Shown here piece by piece: positions 18,350-29,349 of a stretch of 38,637 bases of DNA. Within the stretch, counting starts at the first letter, position 1, and the number at the start of each line of letters is the position of its first letter. This DNA comes from Gilliamella sp. N-G2. GTDB lineage: Bacteria > Pseudomonadota > Gammaproteobacteria > Enterobacterales > Orbaceae. The DNA lies in NCBI RefSeq assembly GCF_002142215.1, contig NZ_NAST01000023.1:1-38637 (forward strand), in the 5' to 3' direction. The notes beneath the pieces are model-generated. The model was not told the DNA's origin. It saw nothing but the letters and a program-made list of their open reading frames with translations, and made no database searches. Both the position numbers and the translations under genes were made by a program.

Positions 18350-19825
18350 TTATTCATTTGCAAACCAACAAATATTACGGGCAGCCATAATAAAATCGCC
18401 AGCTTGTTTGCTTGTTAAACCTTCAATATCCGCAAGATCATCTGTACCTTGTTCAGCTAAATCTTCTAAAGTAACTATATCTTGTTGTGCTAATTGATAG
18501 GCCAATTCTTGTGTCATACCTGGTAGATCCAATAGATCTTGTGCAGGCCGTTTATCACCACTATGAGCGAGTGCGATAGTTGTTAATGCATCTTTTGCTC
18601 GATTTCTTAATGCATCTACCAGTTCTTCGTCAAGTTCTTCAATTTGAAGTAACTCATCAACTGGCACATAAGCAAGCTCTTCTAATGAAGTAAAACCTTC
18701 TTCAACTAAAAGCTGGGCAAGATCTTCTTCAATATCTAAATGTTTCATTAAATTATTAATGGCTGCAAAAGATTCTGCTTGATGTTTTTCTTGTAAATCT
18801 TCAGTACTCATTACGTTTAACGTCCAACCAGTAAGTTGTGATGCTAAACGGATATTTTGGCCATTACGACCAATAGCTTGTGGTAAAGTATCAGCATTAA
18901 CGGCAACATCCATAGTGTGTTTGTCTTCATCAACTACAATAGATACTACATCGGCTGGCGCCATCGCATTAATAACGTATTGGGCTGGATTATCATCCCA
19001 TAAAACAATATCAATACGTTCGCCACCAAATTCATTCGAAACCGCTTGCACGCGAGCGCCACGCATACCAACACAGGCACCAACTGGATCAATACGACGG
19101 TCATTACTGCTAACGGCAATTTTAGCACGTGAACCGGGATCCCGAGCAACACCTTTGATGTCGATCATCTCTTCACCGATTTCTGGCACTTCAATACGGA
19201 ATAGTTCTTCCATCATTTCAGGATTGGAACGGCTAACACAAAGTTGCGCTGGTTTATTATCTTGTTCAACAAGATATAAAATGCCGCGAACACGGTCACC
19301 AATACGAAAGTTTTCACGTGGTAACATATCATGGCGAGACATCATCGCATCAGCGTTATTGCCTAAATCAAGGATAACACTATCACGATTAGTCTTTTTA
19401 ACAATACCTGTTACGATATCACCGATTCGGTTTCTAAACATGTCAATAACCATAGCTCGCTCAGCTTCGCGAACTTTTTGTACAATAACTTGTTTAGCCG
19501 TTTGCGTCGTAATACGGTCGAATGCGACTGACTCAATTTGTTCTTCAACATAATCACCTATTTTTACATCTGAATCTTCAAATTGTGCTGCTTCAAGTGT
19601 AATTTCTTTAGTAGGTTGAGTCACTTCATTAACTACTAACCAACGGCGAAATGTATCATAATTACCCGTTTTGTGGTCAATTTTTACAACAACATCAATA
19701 TCAACATTATGTTTCTTTTTAGTGGCCGTCGCTAACGCGGTTTCCAGCGCTTCAAAAATTTTATCACGCGTCAGTGCCTTTTCATTTGATACCGCTTCTA
19801 CAACAGCTAAAATTTCTTTATTCAT
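18350..19825 (-). CDS. nusA: Transcription termination/antitermination factor NusA
   Basis: This RNA-polymerase-binding protein modulates pausing, intrinsic termination and antitermination. The order is an N-terminal RNAP-binding domain ([18 protein letters not shown]), an S1 domain ([21 protein letters not shown]), two KH domains ([20 protein letters not shown] and [18 protein letters not shown]) and two C-terminal acidic repeats ending near ICWFANE. The 491 residues agree with E. coli (495), including the autoinhibitory repeats. It follows rimP with a 17-bp gap. AAGG abuts the ATG directly, while GGGTG further upstream has better spacing. NusA autoregulation of its own operon is known in other bacteria. 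Confidence 0.98.
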   Translation of the reverse strand: MNKEILAVVEAVSNEKALTRDKIFEALETALATATKKKHNVDIDVVVKIDHKTGNYDTFRRWLVVNEVTQPTKEITLEAAQFEDSDVKIGDYVEEQIESVAFDRITTQTAKQVIVQKVREAERAMVIDMFRNRIGDIVTGIVKKTNRDSVILDLGNNADAMMSRHDMLPRENFRIGDRVRGILYLVEQDNKPAQLCVSRSNPEMMEELFRIEVPEIGEEMIDIKGVARDPGSRAKIAVSSNDRRIDPVGACVGMRGARVQAVSNEFGGERIDIVLWDDNPAQYVINAMAPADVVSIVVDEDKHTMDVAVNADTLPQAIGRNGQNIRLASQLTGWTLNVMSTEDLQEKHQAESFAAINNLMKHLDIEEDLAQLLVEEGFTSLEELAYVPVDELLQIEELDEELVDALRNRAKDALTTIALAHSGDKRPAQDLLDLPGMTQELAYQLAQQDIVTLEDLAEQGTDDLADIEGLTSKQAGDFIMAARNICWFANE

Positions 19826-19842
19826 CCTTTTACACCCGTACT

Positions 19843-20304
19843 CTATTTAAGGTTAAAATTAGGTACAATGTTTGCCTTTTGGATATTGCTAAAAGCAAAC
19901 ACTTCATCACTTCCATCGACAATTAAAGTAACCATTTCATTATCGATGGATTTAATCTGTCCTTTCCACTTGCGGCGATTAGCAACCGGAATACGCAAAC
20001 TGATTGTGACTTCTTCACCAACAAAACGTTGATAATGTTCAAGCGTAAACAAAGGTCGATCCATACCTGGTGAGGAAACCTCAAGATTATAAGCATCTTT
20101 GATAGGGTCTTCTACATCAAGTACCGCACTAATTTGTCGACTAACATCAGCACAGTCATCAACGGTAATACCATTTTCACTATCAATATATACGCGTAAA
20201 ACGGGATAACGACCACGAATATATTCAATACCAACTAGCTCAAAACCAAGCGCATTAACTGGTCCTTGAATGATATCGGTCAATTGCTGTTCTAAATTAG
20301 CCAA
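19843..20304 (-). CDS. rimP: Ribosome maturation factor RimP
   Basis: This factor assists maturation of the 30S subunit. The N-terminal domain contains [23 protein letters not shown] and the conserved [20 protein letters not shown], followed by [12 protein letters not shown] and a small SH3-like C-terminal domain. The longest frame uses a GTG at 20316, but that codon lies inside the GGAGG ribosome-binding site. The TTG at 20304, 5 nt after GGAGG, gives (M)[11 protein letters not shown] and 153 residues, aligning with E. coli MSTLEQKLTEM (150 residues). A TTG start implies modest translation. It is the first protein gene of the operon, downstream of initiator tRNA. Confidence 0.93.
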   Translation of the reverse strand: MANLEQQLTDIIQGPVNALGFELVGIEYIRGRYPVLRVYIDSENGITVDDCADVSRQISAVLDVEDPIKDAYNLEVSSPGMDRPLFTLEHYQRFVGEEVTISLRIPVANRRKWKGQIKSIDNEMVTLIVDGSDEVFAFSNIQKANIVPNFNLK

Positions 20305-20320
20305 ACAAACCTCCACTGCA

Positions 20321-20345
20321 GAAAATAAAAAAGGGCATAAAGCCC
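20321..20345 (-). terminator. Short terminator-like hairpin just before the rimP ribosome-binding site
   Basis: On the minus strand GGGC-TTTAT-GCCC is followed by TTTTTTATTTT, ending a few bases before GGAGG of rimP. The stem is only 4 bp of G-C, so termination would be partial. Its position suits an attenuator in the operon leader. Confidence 0.45.
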
Positions 20346-20383
20346 AACATTCCTTTTAAACTCACGTTTGAATCATAACGCAT

Positions 20384-20407
20384 AAAAAAACCCCGACAAG
20401 CGAGGCT
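20384..20407 (-). terminator. Intrinsic terminator downstream of tRNA-fMet
   Basis: On the minus strand AGCCTCG-CTTGT-CGGGGTT forms a 7-bp stem (with G-U pairs) running into seven Ts. It lies about 85 bp after the tRNA, between it and rimP. Confidence 0.7.
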
Positions 20408-20493
20408 ACATTTAAAATTTAATATAATGAAGCCACTTGATTCGAACTTTCAGACAATAATAGGATAGATTAATGTATGAATGAAAATTTAAG

Positions 20494-20570
<77 letters not shown>

Positions 20571-20584
20571 ATAGATGGCTGAAG

Positions 20585-20612
20585 ATTATACTATGTTTTG
20601 TAAAATATGCAA
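20585..20612 (-). promoter_or_regulatory. Sigma-70 promoter for tRNA-fMet and the rimP operon
   Basis: Reading the minus strand, TTGCAT (20607-20612) and a consensus TATAAT (20585-20590) are separated by 16 bp, placing the start a few bases before the tRNA 5' end at 20570. Confidence 0.75.
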
Positions 20613-20752
20613 CCCAAAATCATACTAGAATTATCAAAATCGTTTAAAGTCATTGAAAACTAAGCAGCTATGATTTTTTGTCGCAACTAATTACAATTAA
20701 TCTCAAGTTAAGGTTAATATAAGTACAATTATTGTTTTTTCAAGTAATAAAT

Positions 20753-20772
20753 TCCGCTGAATAATCAGCGGA
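20753..20772 (-). terminator. trp operon terminator hairpin
   Basis: TCCGCTGA and TCAGCGGA pair over 8 bp around a 4-nt loop, 15 bp past the trpA stop. On the minus strand AATTTATT follows, a weak T-tract. The remaining stretch from 20613 to 20752 shows nothing else I recognise. Confidence 0.65.
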
Positions 20773-20786
20773 TAGTTTTGCTATTA

Positions 20787-21593
20787 TTATTTTTGCGTTG
20801 CAGCTTTCATCGTTTTAACGAAACTAGCTAGTTCGCTCAACATTTTTGCTGGATTATTAAGGTTATTTTCAATAATTTTGACCGTTGCCGATCCTGCAAT
20901 TGCGCCAGCAGCACCAGCTTTAATTGCTTCACTCACTTGGGTTGGTTCTGAAATACCAAATCCTTGAATCGTAGGGGGGGCTTTAAACTCCGTCAATTTT
21001 TCAAGTAAATGAGTTAACGGTTTATTTGCACGATTTTCAGTACCAGTTACACCAGCTCGTGAGACTAAATAAGTATAACCTTTACCATGCTTAGCAATAT
21101 TTTTTATCACCTCATCATCAGCATTAGGTGGACAGATAAATATCGGTGCTATGCCATGTTTTTCTGCAGCACCAGTAAACTCTTGTGCATATTCAACTGG
21201 TAAATCGGCAACTAATACAGAATCAACACCAGCTTTGGCGCATTTAGCATAAAAGTTGTCAATACCATTTTTAAAAACTAAATTGGCATAGATTAATAAT
21301 CCGATAGGAATATCTGGATTGCTAGCTCGAATGTTAGTTAAAATTTCGAAACATTTTTCAACGGTTATACCACCATTAAAAGCACGGATATTAGCATTTT
21401 GAATTGTTGGTCCATCCGCCATTGGGTCAGAAAAAGGAATGCCTAATTCTAATGCATCAGCCCCTGCATCAATCATGGTTTGAATAATTTGACTTGAAAG
21501 TTGTGGATTTGGATCACCAACTGGAACAAAAGGAACAAATGCACCACGTTTTTCGACTGTTAAACGATTAAACAGTTTTTGATAACGACTCAT
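20787..21593 (-). CDS. trpA: Tryptophan synthase alpha subunit
   Basis: TrpA cleaves indole-3-glycerol phosphate to indole, which is channelled to TrpB. The catalytic Glu and Asp are in [20 protein letters not shown], and GFGIS and [14 protein letters not shown] form the phosphate-binding region of the TIM barrel. The length of 268 matches E. coli. The ATG overlaps the trpB stop by four bases (ATGA), so synthesis of the two subunits is coupled. A run of seven Gs at 20974-20980 encodes part of APPTIQGFG; the reading frame is intact. Confidence 0.98.
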   Translation of the reverse strand: MSRYQKLFNRLTVEKRGAFVPFVPVGDPNPQLSSQIIQTMIDAGADALELGIPFSDPMADGPTIQNANIRAFNGGITVEKCFEILTNIRASNPDIPIGLLIYANLVFKNGIDNFYAKCAKAGVDSVLVADLPVEYAQEFTGAAEKHGIAPIFICPPNADDEVIKNIAKHGKGYTYLVSRAGVTGTENRANKPLTHLLEKLTEFKAPPTIQGFGISEPTQVSEAIKAGAAGAIAGSATVKIIENNLNNPAKMLSELASFVKTMKAATQK

Positions 21594-22783
21594 TCTATTT
21601 CTCCTTTTGCTTTTAATACATCATAAACCGTAAAGATATCTTTATCACCACGACCAGATAAATTAACAATTAATAATTGTTCTTTGTTTGGGTTTTCTTT
21701 AATCATTTTCAGTGCATAAGCTAATGCATGCGATGACTCTAATGCAGGAATAATACCTTCACTACGAGATAATGCTTTGAAGGCTTCAAGCGCTTCATCA
21801 TCAGTGGCAGAGACATATTCTGCTCGACCAATACTATCTAAATATGCATGTTGTGGTCCTACTGCTGGAAAATCAAGGCCAGCAGAAATCGAATAAGACT
21901 CTTCAATTTGCCCTTCATCCGTTTGCATCATTGGTGTTTTCATACCAAAGTAGATACCAAGTTTACCATGTTTTAGCGATGCACCATGTTCACCACTTTC
22001 AATACCATGTCCACCGGGCTCTACACCAATTAATCTAACTGATTTATCATCAATAAAATTAGCAAACATACCAATTGCGTTTGAACCACCACCAACACAG
22101 GCGATGACTGCGTCAGGCAAACGACCTTCTTTTTCCATAATTTGCTGTTTTGCTTCACGACTAATCATTTGTTGAAATTCACGCACAATGGTCGGGAATG
22201 GATGTGGGCCAGCAGCGGTACCTAACATATAGTGTGCGGTTTCATAACTACCAGACCAATCACGTAATGCTTCATTACAAGCATCTTTTAATGTGGCAGA
22301 ACCCGTTTCAACTGGAATGACGGTAGCCCCCATTAATCGCATTCTAAATACATTTGGAGCTTGGCGTTGAACATCTTTTGCACCCATGTAAATTCGGCAT
22401 TTTAAACCTAATAATGCGCAAGCTAATGCTGAAGCGACACCATGCTGACCTGCACCAGTTTCGGCAATAATCTCTGTTTTACCCATTTTTTTAGCTAGTA
22501 ATGCTTGGCCTAGGACTTGGTTAGTTTTATGGGCACCACCATGGACTAAATCTTCTCGTTTTAAATAAAGTTTTGTTTTGGTACCTACAGTAAGATTTTT
22601 ACATAATGTTAATGCGGTTGGTCGACCTGCATAGTTCACCAAAAGGTCATTAAATTCTTTTTGAAAACTTGCATCGTGTATCGCCGATATAAAGGCATCC
22701 TCAAGTTGTTCTAGCACTGGCATTAATATTTGTGGTACATATTGACCACCAAACTCGCCAAAATAAGGATTTAATTTAGACAT
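21590..22783 (-). CDS. trpB: Tryptophan synthase beta subunit
   Basis: TrpB joins indole and serine to make tryptophan using pyridoxal phosphate. [15 protein letters not shown] opens the protein, the PLP-binding Lys lies in [14 protein letters not shown], and GGGSNAIG binds the cofactor phosphate. A GTG or ATG six bases upstream (22789) is a possible longer start but sits against AAGGA. The ATG at 22783 has AAGGA 6 nt before it and yields 397 residues, the same as E. coli. Confidence 0.98.
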   Translation of the reverse strand: MSKLNPYFGEFGGQYVPQILMPVLEQLEDAFISAIHDASFQKEFNDLLVNYAGRPTALTLCKNLTVGTKTKLYLKREDLVHGGAHKTNQVLGQALLAKKMGKTEIIAETGAGQHGVASALACALLGLKCRIYMGAKDVQRQAPNVFRMRLMGATVIPVETGSATLKDACNEALRDWSGSYETAHYMLGTAAGPHPFPTIVREFQQMISREAKQQIMEKEGRLPDAVIACVGGGSNAIGMFANFIDDKSVRLIGVEPGGHGIESGEHGASLKHGKLGIYFGMKTPMMQTDEGQIEESYSISAGLDFPAVGPQHAYLDSIGRAEYVSATDDEALEAFKALSRSEGIIPALESSHALAYALKMIKENPNKEQLLIVNLSGRGDKDIFTVYDVLKAKGEIE

Positions 22784-22806
22784 AACCATTCCTTCAATAT
22801 AATTAG

Positions 22807-24189
22807 TTAAATTTGTTCAAATACTGCTGTAATTTTTTGTTTATCTTTAATTCCGGCCGATACTTCAACACCTGAGTTAAGGTCAACGCCAATAACATCG
22901 GTAGCGAGTGCTTCACTTACATTTTGTGAATTAATACCACCAGCCAAAATGACATTACTTAAATCTTTACCCTGTAATAATGACCAATCAAAACTTTTAC
23001 CCGTTCCTCCAGCACCATTGTCAAATATATAACGAGAGACTAATGGATTATCATGGTTCGGAATACTATCACTAATACTTAATGCTTTCCAAATTTGACA
23101 AGTTGTTGGTAATTGTTGGCGGAGTGTTTGAATATAATTATCATCTTCATGACCATGTAATTGTACTGCGTAAAGTGATAATTGTTGCGCTATTTGGCAA
23201 ACTTCGTCTATATCACTATTTTTAAAAACACCGACCCAATTTAATGGTGTTGCCGCAATAACACTACGAGCCTTAGTTGGTGTAATATATCTTGGTGAAT
23301 TAGAGACAAAAATTAATCCGCCATAAATCGCACCAGCTTGATAGACAGTTATCGCGTCCTGCGCTCTGGTTAAACCACAGACTTTATTTTCACCTAGGAT
23401 CACCTTACGAATAGCTAGATTTAAATTTGACTCAGACATTAACGCGCTACCAATTAAAAAACCGTTAGCATAATGGCTAAGATCTTTAACTTGATTATGA
23501 GTGTAAATACCCGATTCACTGATAATAATTCGATCATCGGGAATAGATTTAGATAATGTTTTTACTCGATTTAAATCTACTGACAGATCACGAAGATTAC
23601 GATTATTAATACCAATAACTTTTGCGCCAAGATTAATGGCTCGTTCAACTTCTTGTTCCGTACTTGCTTCAGTTAAAACTCCCATTTTAAGTTGATGAGC
23701 AATTTGGCTAAGATGGCGATACTCATCATCATTTACCACTGATAACATTAACAAAATAGCATCCGCTTGATAATATCGAGCTAAGTAAATTTGATATTCA
23801 TCGATAATAAAATCTTTGCAAAGTACTGGTTGTGTGACTTCATTACGCACCATAGGCAAAAATTCAAAGCTACCTTGAAAATATTTTTCATCAGTTAAAA
23901 CTGAAATCGCTGAAGCATAATCTTTATAAACTTTAGCAATAGTTGCCGGATCAAAATCATCACGAATTAAGCCTTTAGATGGTGACGCTTTTTTACATTC
24001 TAAGATAAATACCGTTTTCGGTTGATTTAATGTTTGATAAAAATCACGATCACTCGCTATTACTTTACTTTTAAAGTTAGTTAGTGGTTTTTTAGTTTGC
24101 TGTTCGGCAAGCCATAACTGTTTATCTTCAATGATTTTTTTTAATACTGTTGCCATTTCAACATTTTCGGTTAATGCTGCAATTGCCAT
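22807..24189 (-). CDS. trpCF: Bifunctional indole-3-glycerol phosphate synthase / phosphoribosylanthranilate isomerase
   Basis: Two TIM barrels are fused as in enterobacteria. The N-terminal TrpC half ([35 protein letters not shown]) closes the indole ring. The TrpF half ([34 protein letters not shown]) isomerises phosphoribosylanthranilate. The longest frame begins with GTG at 24201, part of the GTGGAG Shine-Dalgarno. The ATG at 24189 with GGAG 6 nt before it gives 460 residues. E. coli starts about eleven residues later, so the N-terminal extension [11 protein letters not shown] is slightly unusual. Confidence 0.96.
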   Translation of the reverse strand: MAIAALTENVEMATVLKKIIEDKQLWLAEQQTKKPLTNFKSKVIASDRDFYQTLNQPKTVFILECKKASPSKGLIRDDFDPATIAKVYKDYASAISVLTDEKYFQGSFEFLPMVRNEVTQPVLCKDFIIDEYQIYLARYYQADAILLMLSVVNDDEYRHLSQIAHQLKMGVLTEASTEQEVERAINLGAKVIGINNRNLRDLSVDLNRVKTLSKSIPDDRIIISESGIYTHNQVKDLSHYANGFLIGSALMSESNLNLAIRKVILGENKVCGLTRAQDAITVYQAGAIYGGLIFVSNSPRYITPTKARSVIAATPLNWVGVFKNSDIDEVCQIAQQLSLYAVQLHGHEDDNYIQTLRQQLPTTCQIWKALSISDSIPNHDNPLVSRYIFDNGAGGTGKSFDWSLLQGKDLSNVILAGGINSQNVSEALATDVIGVDLNSGVEVSAGIKDKQKITAVFEQI

Positions 24190-24204
24190 GTTATTCTCCA
24201 CTTA

Positions 24205-25836
24205 TTATCTTGCTGCTAACTTTTGTAATAGCTCATAAGCCTTGCCACTATGCATCAATTCAATTGCACGTTGTGCATTTTGTTTTAAGTCTGGTTCACC
24301 AAACAAGCTAATTAACATAGCTACATTTGCAGCAATAGCCGCTTCATGAGCTGGTTTACCATGTCCTTGTAAAATAGCTAACAACAAATCACGATTCATT
24401 TCCGGTGTACCACCTTCAATATCTTTTAAAGTATATTGTTGTAAACCAAAATCTTGTGGTGTAAGGGTGAAATAGCGAATTTCGCCGTTTTTTACTTCAG
24501 CAACTTGGGTTTCGCCATGAATAGCCACTTCATCCATACCTGCACCGTGTACAACATAAGCATGGGTATAGTTCAACATTTTTAATGTTTCTGCAATCGG
24601 TTTTATCAAATCAGGATGATAAACACCGAGTAAAATACGTTTTGGTCGTGATGGATTTATCAACGGACCTAGCACATTAAAAATTGTTCGTGTTTTTAAT
24701 TGTTGACGAACTGGCGCAGCATGACGGAAACCTGAATGATATTGTTGAGCAAATAAGAAACATACCCCTAATTCATCAAGCGCTTTACGTGAGGCTTCCG
24801 CTGACATGTTTAATTTAATACCTAAAGCAGATAGTACATCGGAAGATCCTGATTTACTTGATACCCCTCGGTTACCATGTTTAGCGACTTTATACCCTAA
24901 GGCAGCAGTAACAAAAGCACTAGCTGTTGATATATTAATACTATTAGTGCCATCACCACCTGTACCAACAATATCGGTAAAATCATAATCAGGAGCTTCA
25001 AAAGCATCAGCATTTTCAAGTAAGGCTTGCGCAGCACCAGCAATTTCATCCGGTTTTTCACCTCGTACTTTCATACTTATAATCGCAGTTGCCAAAACTG
25101 TTGGTTCAATCTTACCTTGAATAATTAAGTTAAATAGTATTTTGCTTTCTTCTTGTGACAATACTTGTCCTAAGTACAATTTATTTAAAATTGGTTGAAT
25201 ATTGTATTCTTGCTTATCGACAATTGCCTCTTGTCTTGCCTGTGGTTGTTTTTGGACTGGATTAAGTGCCCATTCAATGGTTTGCTCTAATAATTTTACC
25301 CCTTGAATGGTTAAAATCGATTCAGGATGAAATTGAAAACCACAAACTCGATCCTCATCATTACGTACTGCCATAACAATGTTATTACACATGGCATTAA
25401 TCGTTAATGTTTTCGGTATATTTTCACCTTTTAAAGAGTGATAACGAGCCACCGGTAATGGATTTGGTAAGCCTTTAAACATAGCTTGACCATCATGTTC
25501 AATTAATGAGGCTTTACCATGCAAAATATCACCAGCTGGTACAATCATACCACCATAAGATTCGACAATCGCTTGATGGCCTAAGCAGATACCAATAATC
25601 GGTAATTCCCCTTTTAAACGTTTTAGTAATTCAGGCATTGAACCAGCTTCGCTTGGCGTACCTGGTCCTGGCGATAACATTAAGATAGGATTTTGCATAT
25701 GTGATAATTTTTCGATAATCACATCCGCCGGAATAGTATTACGGTAAATCGTCACGTTATGTTGATTATGACGTAACTGATCAACTAAGTTATAAGTAAA
25801 CGAATCAACATTATCAATAAATAAGATATTAGCCAT
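24205..25836 (-). CDS. trpGD: Fused anthranilate synthase glutamine amidotransferase / anthranilate phosphoribosyltransferase
   Basis: Residues 1-195 are the TrpG glutaminase with the nucleophile Cys in GICLGHQAI, the oxyanion region LSPGPGTP and His/Glu in FHPES. It supplies ammonia to TrpE. A Gln-rich linker ([11 protein letters not shown]) joins it to TrpD, which transfers phosphoribose to anthranilate and shows GTGGDGTNS and [15 protein letters not shown]. The 543 residues compare with 531 in E. coli TrpGD. The start shares a base with the trpE stop (TAATG), coupling production of the TrpE and TrpG partners. Confidence 0.97.
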   Translation of the reverse strand: MANILFIDNVDSFTYNLVDQLRHNQHNVTIYRNTIPADVIIEKLSHMQNPILMLSPGPGTPSEAGSMPELLKRLKGELPIIGICLGHQAIVESYGGMIVPAGDILHGKASLIEHDGQAMFKGLPNPLPVARYHSLKGENIPKTLTINAMCNNIVMAVRNDEDRVCGFQFHPESILTIQGVKLLEQTIEWALNPVQKQPQARQEAIVDKQEYNIQPILNKLYLGQVLSQEESKILFNLIIQGKIEPTVLATAIISMKVRGEKPDEIAGAAQALLENADAFEAPDYDFTDIVGTGGDGTNSINISTASAFVTAALGYKVAKHGNRGVSSKSGSSDVLSALGIKLNMSAEASRKALDELGVCFLFAQQYHSGFRHAAPVRQQLKTRTIFNVLGPLINPSRPKRILLGVYHPDLIKPIAETLKMLNYTHAYVVHGAGMDEVAIHGETQVAEVKNGEIRYFTLTPQDFGLQQYTLKDIEGGTPEMNRDLLLAILQGHGKPAHEAAIAANVAMLISLFGEPDLKQNAQRAIELMHSGKAYELLQKLAAR

Positions 25837-27398
25837 TAAAATACACCTTCTACATTATGTGCTGCCATAATCGCGCGAACAACAGCACGAGCTTTGTTAC
25901 GTGATTCGTCCGATTCTGATTGAGGTTCTGAGTCTAAAACCACCCCACCACCAGCTTGCACCGTGGCAATGCCATCTTCAACATAAGCACTACGGATAAC
26001 AATACAGGTATCCAAATCACCACTAGCGGTTAAATACCCCACTGCTCCACCATAACTGCCACGTTTTATTTTTTCTGATTCAGCAATTAACTGCATTGCT
26101 CTTACTTTAGGTGCGCCGGTTAATGTTCCCATATTCATTGTTGCTTGATAAGCATGCAGAGCATCAAGATCAGTCCGCAACTGGCCAACTATTCTTGAAA
26201 CAAGGTGCATAACACACGAATAACGGTCAACTTTTAATAACTCTTTAGTATAACGAGTGCCCGGTTGGCAAATACGAGCTAAATCATTACGGGCTAAATC
26301 AACCAGCATTAAGTGTTCTGCCAACTCTTTTTTATCAGTGCGCATTTCAAGTTCTAGTCGGCTATCCAAATCATAATCAATCTCACCACTTGCGGTTAAA
26401 CCACGTGGTCGAGTACCGGCAATAGGGTAAATTTCAACTTGATTATTGGTCTTGTTATATTTAAGGGCACTTTCCGGTGATGCACCAAATAGAACAAAAT
26501 CGCTATCTTGCATATAAAACATATATGGACTTGGATTGGTATTTTTTAACACCTGATAAGCAGATAATGGTTCAGGGCATGGTAATGAAAAACGTCTTGA
26601 AGGAACGGCTTGAAAAATTTCACCTTGTTGGATAGCATCCTGCATTTTTTTAACTATGGTATTGAAATCATCATCACTCTTATTACATGAAACATTTATT
26701 TCTGCTAAAGATTGAGTCTTAATCGCTTTCATCGGTTGATTAAGTTTACTTTGCAACTCAGTTAAGCGTTGATTCAAACGTTTTGTCTCATCAGGACAAG
26801 AAGTAAATGCCGTTGCTTTTAATAATGAAACACGGTCTTTATGATTAATTTCCAGTAATGTTTCAGCTAAATAAAAGCGAAAGTCTTGGCAACGTTGTTC
26901 GGTTGGTAACAGAGGTAAATCCTCAAAGCCAGCAACAAGATCATAAGCAAATAAACCACCGACAAATACTGCATCAGAACTCGCTTGTTGTGGGATATTA
27001 ACGATGTTTAATAATGTTCTTAGTGCATCAAAAATTGATAATGACTTTAAACGAGAATCTTCATCTTGCAAATTATCAATAGCCGGAAAAACTAGCTGAA
27101 GATTATGTTCATCTAATTGTGTTTTAGCAACGTTATCAGGAAAAGCTTGTAGCAATAAAGGCAATAATTTTTTTCCGTTACTGGTTAAAGCTTGAAAAGT
27201 GACTTGGTTATTGAGTGCAGAAATAGTCAAAGCACTATCAACTATCATTACACTTTTAATACCTTGCTTATTATCAATTTCAGCTGATTCCAGTAACAAT
27301 GTTGCCGGTTTGTTATCACAAAGTTGATAAAATACCTGAGTCGGATCCTGATAATAACCAATGGTTTTAATTATCTGTGTTAATGTAGGCTTATTCAT
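25836..27398 (-). CDS. trpE: Anthranilate synthase component I
   Basis: TrpE converts chorismate and ammonia to anthranilate, the committed step. LLLESAEI near residue 35 is the tryptophan feedback-inhibition element, with the key Ser at 38. The catalytic region includes [59 protein letters not shown] and the C-terminal [16 protein letters not shown] and [10 protein letters not shown]. Length 520 equals E. coli. It is the first structural gene of the operon, behind the leader and attenuator. Confidence 0.98.
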   Translation of the reverse strand: MNKPTLTQIIKTIGYYQDPTQVFYQLCDNKPATLLLESAEIDNKQGIKSVMIVDSALTISALNNQVTFQALTSNGKKLLPLLLQAFPDNVAKTQLDEHNLQLVFPAIDNLQDEDSRLKSLSIFDALRTLLNIVNIPQQASSDAVFVGGLFAYDLVAGFEDLPLLPTEQRCQDFRFYLAETLLEINHKDRVSLLKATAFTSCPDETKRLNQRLTELQSKLNQPMKAIKTQSLAEINVSCNKSDDDFNTIVKKMQDAIQQGEIFQAVPSRRFSLPCPEPLSAYQVLKNTNPSPYMFYMQDSDFVLFGASPESALKYNKTNNQVEIYPIAGTRPRGLTASGEIDYDLDSRLELEMRTDKKELAEHLMLVDLARNDLARICQPGTRYTKELLKVDRYSCVMHLVSRIVGQLRTDLDALHAYQATMNMGTLTGAPKVRAMQLIAESEKIKRGSYGGAVGYLTASGDLDTCIVIRSAYVEDGIATVQAGGGVVLDSEPQSESDESRNKARAVVRAIMAAHNVEGVF

Positions 27399-27440
27399 TG
27401 TTGACTCTCTTTTATAAAATTATTTTTATCTTTGCAAAAC

Positions 27441-27465
27441 TAAAATACCCGCACTGAGCGGGTAT
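27441..27465 (-). terminator. trp attenuator terminator (3:4 hairpin)
   Basis: A perfect 8-bp stem ATACCCGC/GCGGGTAT with a 5-nt loop runs into ATTTT on the minus strand. GCGGGT occurs both here and in the end of the leader peptide gene, so the upstream copy can pair with ACCCGC of segment 3 to form the competing antiterminator. Confidence 0.85.
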
Positions 27466-27488
27466 TATGAAAAAAGGACATCATCACA

Positions 27489-27545
27489 TCACCCGCAGAA
27501 GGTGATGCGCCACCAACCTAAAATTGTAGTTTGTTTACAATGCAT
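27489..27545 (-). CDS. trpL: trp operon leader peptide
   Basis: This 18-codon frame reads MHCKQTTILGWWRITFCG and carries tandem Trp codons, with LGWWR resembling KGWWRTS of E. coli TrpL. The Trp codons sit just before CATCACC (segment 1), which pairs with GGTGATG (segment 2) overlapping the stop codon. Ribosome stalling at WW would mask segment 1 and free segment 2 to pair with segment 3. The ribosome-binding site is weak. The peptide is four residues longer than the 14-residue E. coli peptide. Confidence 0.85.
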   Translation of the reverse strand: MHCKQTTILGWWRITFCG

Positions 27546-27594
27546 TAATGTGGATTGCTGATTTATCATTATTGTATCTGCTAAAAAAGATTTT

Positions 27595-27628
27595 GTACTA
27601 TTAAACTAGTTCATTGATGTGTTGTCAA
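27595..27628 (-). promoter_or_regulatory. trp promoter with TrpR-type operator
   Basis: On the minus strand TTGACA (27623-27628) and TTTAAT (27600-27605) are 17 bp apart. The operator GAACTAGTTTAATAGTAC (27595-27612) overlaps the -10 and differs from the E. coli trp operator core GAACTAGTTAACTAGTAC at only two positions. TrpR repression is the established function of this element. The rest of the gap up to qmcA (27629-27777) shows no other feature I can support. Confidence 0.88.
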
Positions 27629-27777
27629 GCGAATATTTTATGTACATTTAAATTAAGTTTATCAGCTACCAATCAGAAAATTTTTTATCAAAAGAATTAA
27701 AACTAGCCAAACAAGATATTAGTCTTTAAAATGAACGACTCCGATAAATAATTGATAAAAATTAGAGATTTTGATCT

Positions 27778-28686
27778 ATGCCTATATTTTATATTTTTAT
27801 AGCAGTAATCGTTTTACTTGCTTTAGTTACTGTTTTTAAAACCATCACTATTGTTCCGCAAGGATACCAATATACTATCGAGCGTTTCGGTAAATACACT
27901 CATACCTTAGAACCGGGCTTAAATATTATTATTCCTTTTATGGATGGTGTGGGCCGTAAAATTAATATGATGGAACAAGTGCTTGATATCCCATCTCAAG
28001 AAGTTATTTCTAAAGATAATGCAAATGTACAAATTGACGCAGTTTGCTTTATACAAGTACAAGAAGCAGCAAGAGCAGCTTACCAAGTTAACCAACTTGA
28101 GCGTGCTGTTATTAATCTGATGATGACAAATATCCGTACAGTACTTGGTAGTATGGAACTAGATGAGATGTTATCACAACGTGACCATATTAACTCCAAA
28201 CTACTTAGTATTGTCGATGATGCAACTAGCCCATGGGGAATAAAAATTACTCGTATTGAAATTCGTGACGTTCGACCACCGGCAGAACTAATTGCAGCCA
28301 TGAATGCACAAATGAAAGCTGAACGTAATAAACGTGCGGAAATCCTTGAAGCGGAAGGTATCCGTCAAGCAGCTATTTTACGTTCTGAAGGTGAAAAACA
28401 GTCAGAAATTTTAAAAGCTGAAGGTGAAAAACAAGCAGCATTTTTACAAGCTGAAGCACGTGAACGTGCGGCCGAAGCAGAAGCTAAAGCAACACAAATG
28501 GTTTCGGATGCTATTGCAGCAGGTAATATTAATGCTATCAACTACTTTGTTGCGCAAAAATATACTGAAGCGTTACAACAAATCGGTGCTTCAGATAACA
28601 GTAAAGTTGTTATGATGCCGCTTGATGCTTCAAGTCTAATGGGTAGCATTGGTGGTATTGCCGAATTAATCAAAAATACTAAATAG
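27778..28686 (+). CDS. qmcA: QmcA, SPFH/band 7 membrane protein
   Basis: This 302-residue stomatin/prohibitin-like protein is anchored in the inner membrane by an N-terminal hydrophobic segment (residues 3-20). The SPFH domain starts with [24 protein letters not shown] and includes [20 protein letters not shown] and [30 protein letters not shown] in successive pieces. An Ala/Glu/Lys coiled coil with repeated EGEKQ units (about 200-245) should drive oligomerisation, and the tail carries [18 protein letters not shown]. In E. coli QmcA influences FtsH-type membrane proteolysis. It pairs with the downstream NfeD-like gene as in E. coli qmcA-ybbJ. Confidence 0.93.
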   Translation: MPIFYIFIAVIVLLALVTVFKTITIVPQGYQYTIERFGKYTHTLEPGLNIIIPFMDGVGRKINMMEQVLDIPSQEVISKDNANVQIDAVCFIQVQEAARAAYQVNQLERAVINLMMTNIRTVLGSMELDEMLSQRDHINSKLLSIVDDATSPWGIKITRIEIRDVRPPAELIAAMNAQMKAERNKRAEILEAEGIRQAAILRSEGEKQSEILKAEGEKQAAFLQAEARERAAEAEAKATQMVSDAIAAGNINAINYFVAQKYTEALQQIGASDNSKVVMMPLDASSLMGSIGGIAELIKNTK

Positions 28687-28778
28687 ACTAAATTTAGCAA
28701 AATCATATCCCTAACTGATAATAAATTGGTTTGAGAGATGATTGGAAATATAATTTAATTAATAATAGGTAACAACCA

Positions 28779-29243
28779 ATGACAGATTTTTTAATGGTTA
28801 TTTATGATTCTCCTCACTGGGTATTTTTTGCTTTAGGCGGTATTTTGCTGATAGCTGAATTGTTAGGAACTGGCGGATATGCACTTTGGAGTGGAATGGC
28901 AGCCATTATTGTTGGCTTGATTGCTTGGATTTTACCACTGTCTTGGCCTGTTTTATGGATTTTGTTTGCTATTTTTACGTTAATATCAGCTTATCTTTGG
29001 TGGGCTTGGTTAAAAAAACGCGATAATAACAAATCAAGTAAAGTTGAAATTAATCAACCACAACAAGAATTAATTGGCATTAGAACAATCGTTACCGATG
29101 CCATTACTAATGGTTCAGGTCGAGTAAAAATCAAAGACGGCACATGGTCAGCAAAATGTAATCAAGATCTAGAAGTAGGTCATCCTGTTGAGGTTGTTGC
29201 AGTTGAGGGCATAATACTGAAAGTAAAAGCACTCAATAAATAA
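28779..29243 (+). CDS. ybbJ: NfeD-family membrane protein YbbJ
   Basis: This 154-residue protein has three hydrophobic segments in its first 85 residues, including GGILLIAELLGTGGYALWSG, and a C-terminal soluble OB-fold domain typical of NfeD proteins (ELIGIRTIVTDAITNGSGRVKI, EVGHPVEVVAVEGIILKVKAL). NfeD proteins act with a partner stomatin, here the upstream qmcA 92 bp away. Length agrees with E. coli YbbJ (about 150). Molecular role is not established. Confidence 0.9.
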   Translation: MTDFLMVIYDSPHWVFFALGGILLIAELLGTGGYALWSGMAAIIVGLIAWILPLSWPVLWILFAIFTLISAYLWWAWLKKRDNNKSSKVEINQPQQELIGIRTIVTDAITNGSGRVKIKDGTWSAKCNQDLEVGHPVEVVAVEGIILKVKALNK

Positions 29244-29255
29244 ATTAATAATTAA

Positions 29256-29282
29256 ATACGAGTCAATGACTCGTATTTTTTT
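29256..29282 (+). terminator. qmcA-ybbJ terminator
   Basis: The near-continuous palindrome ATACGAGTC-AAT-GACTCGTAT ends in a run of seven Ts, 13 bp after the ybbJ stop codon. Confidence 0.85.
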
Positions 29283-29349
29283 GTTTATCATAAAAAATAA
29301 TCAATCAGATAAACCGATTATTAAATATCTTCTATAGTAAAAATTCATG

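Noticed and set aside
18915..19553. 212-residue open frame antisense to nusA
   Set aside because: It covers the S1 and KH regions of nusA on the opposite strand. The Ser/Thr/Ile-rich translation is a typical shadow of conserved coding sequence.
20974..20980. Run of seven Gs in trpA as a possible phase-variable tract
   Set aside because: The tract encodes conserved residues (APPTIQGFG), the frame is intact, and seven bases in a biosynthetic gene is weak evidence for slippage control.
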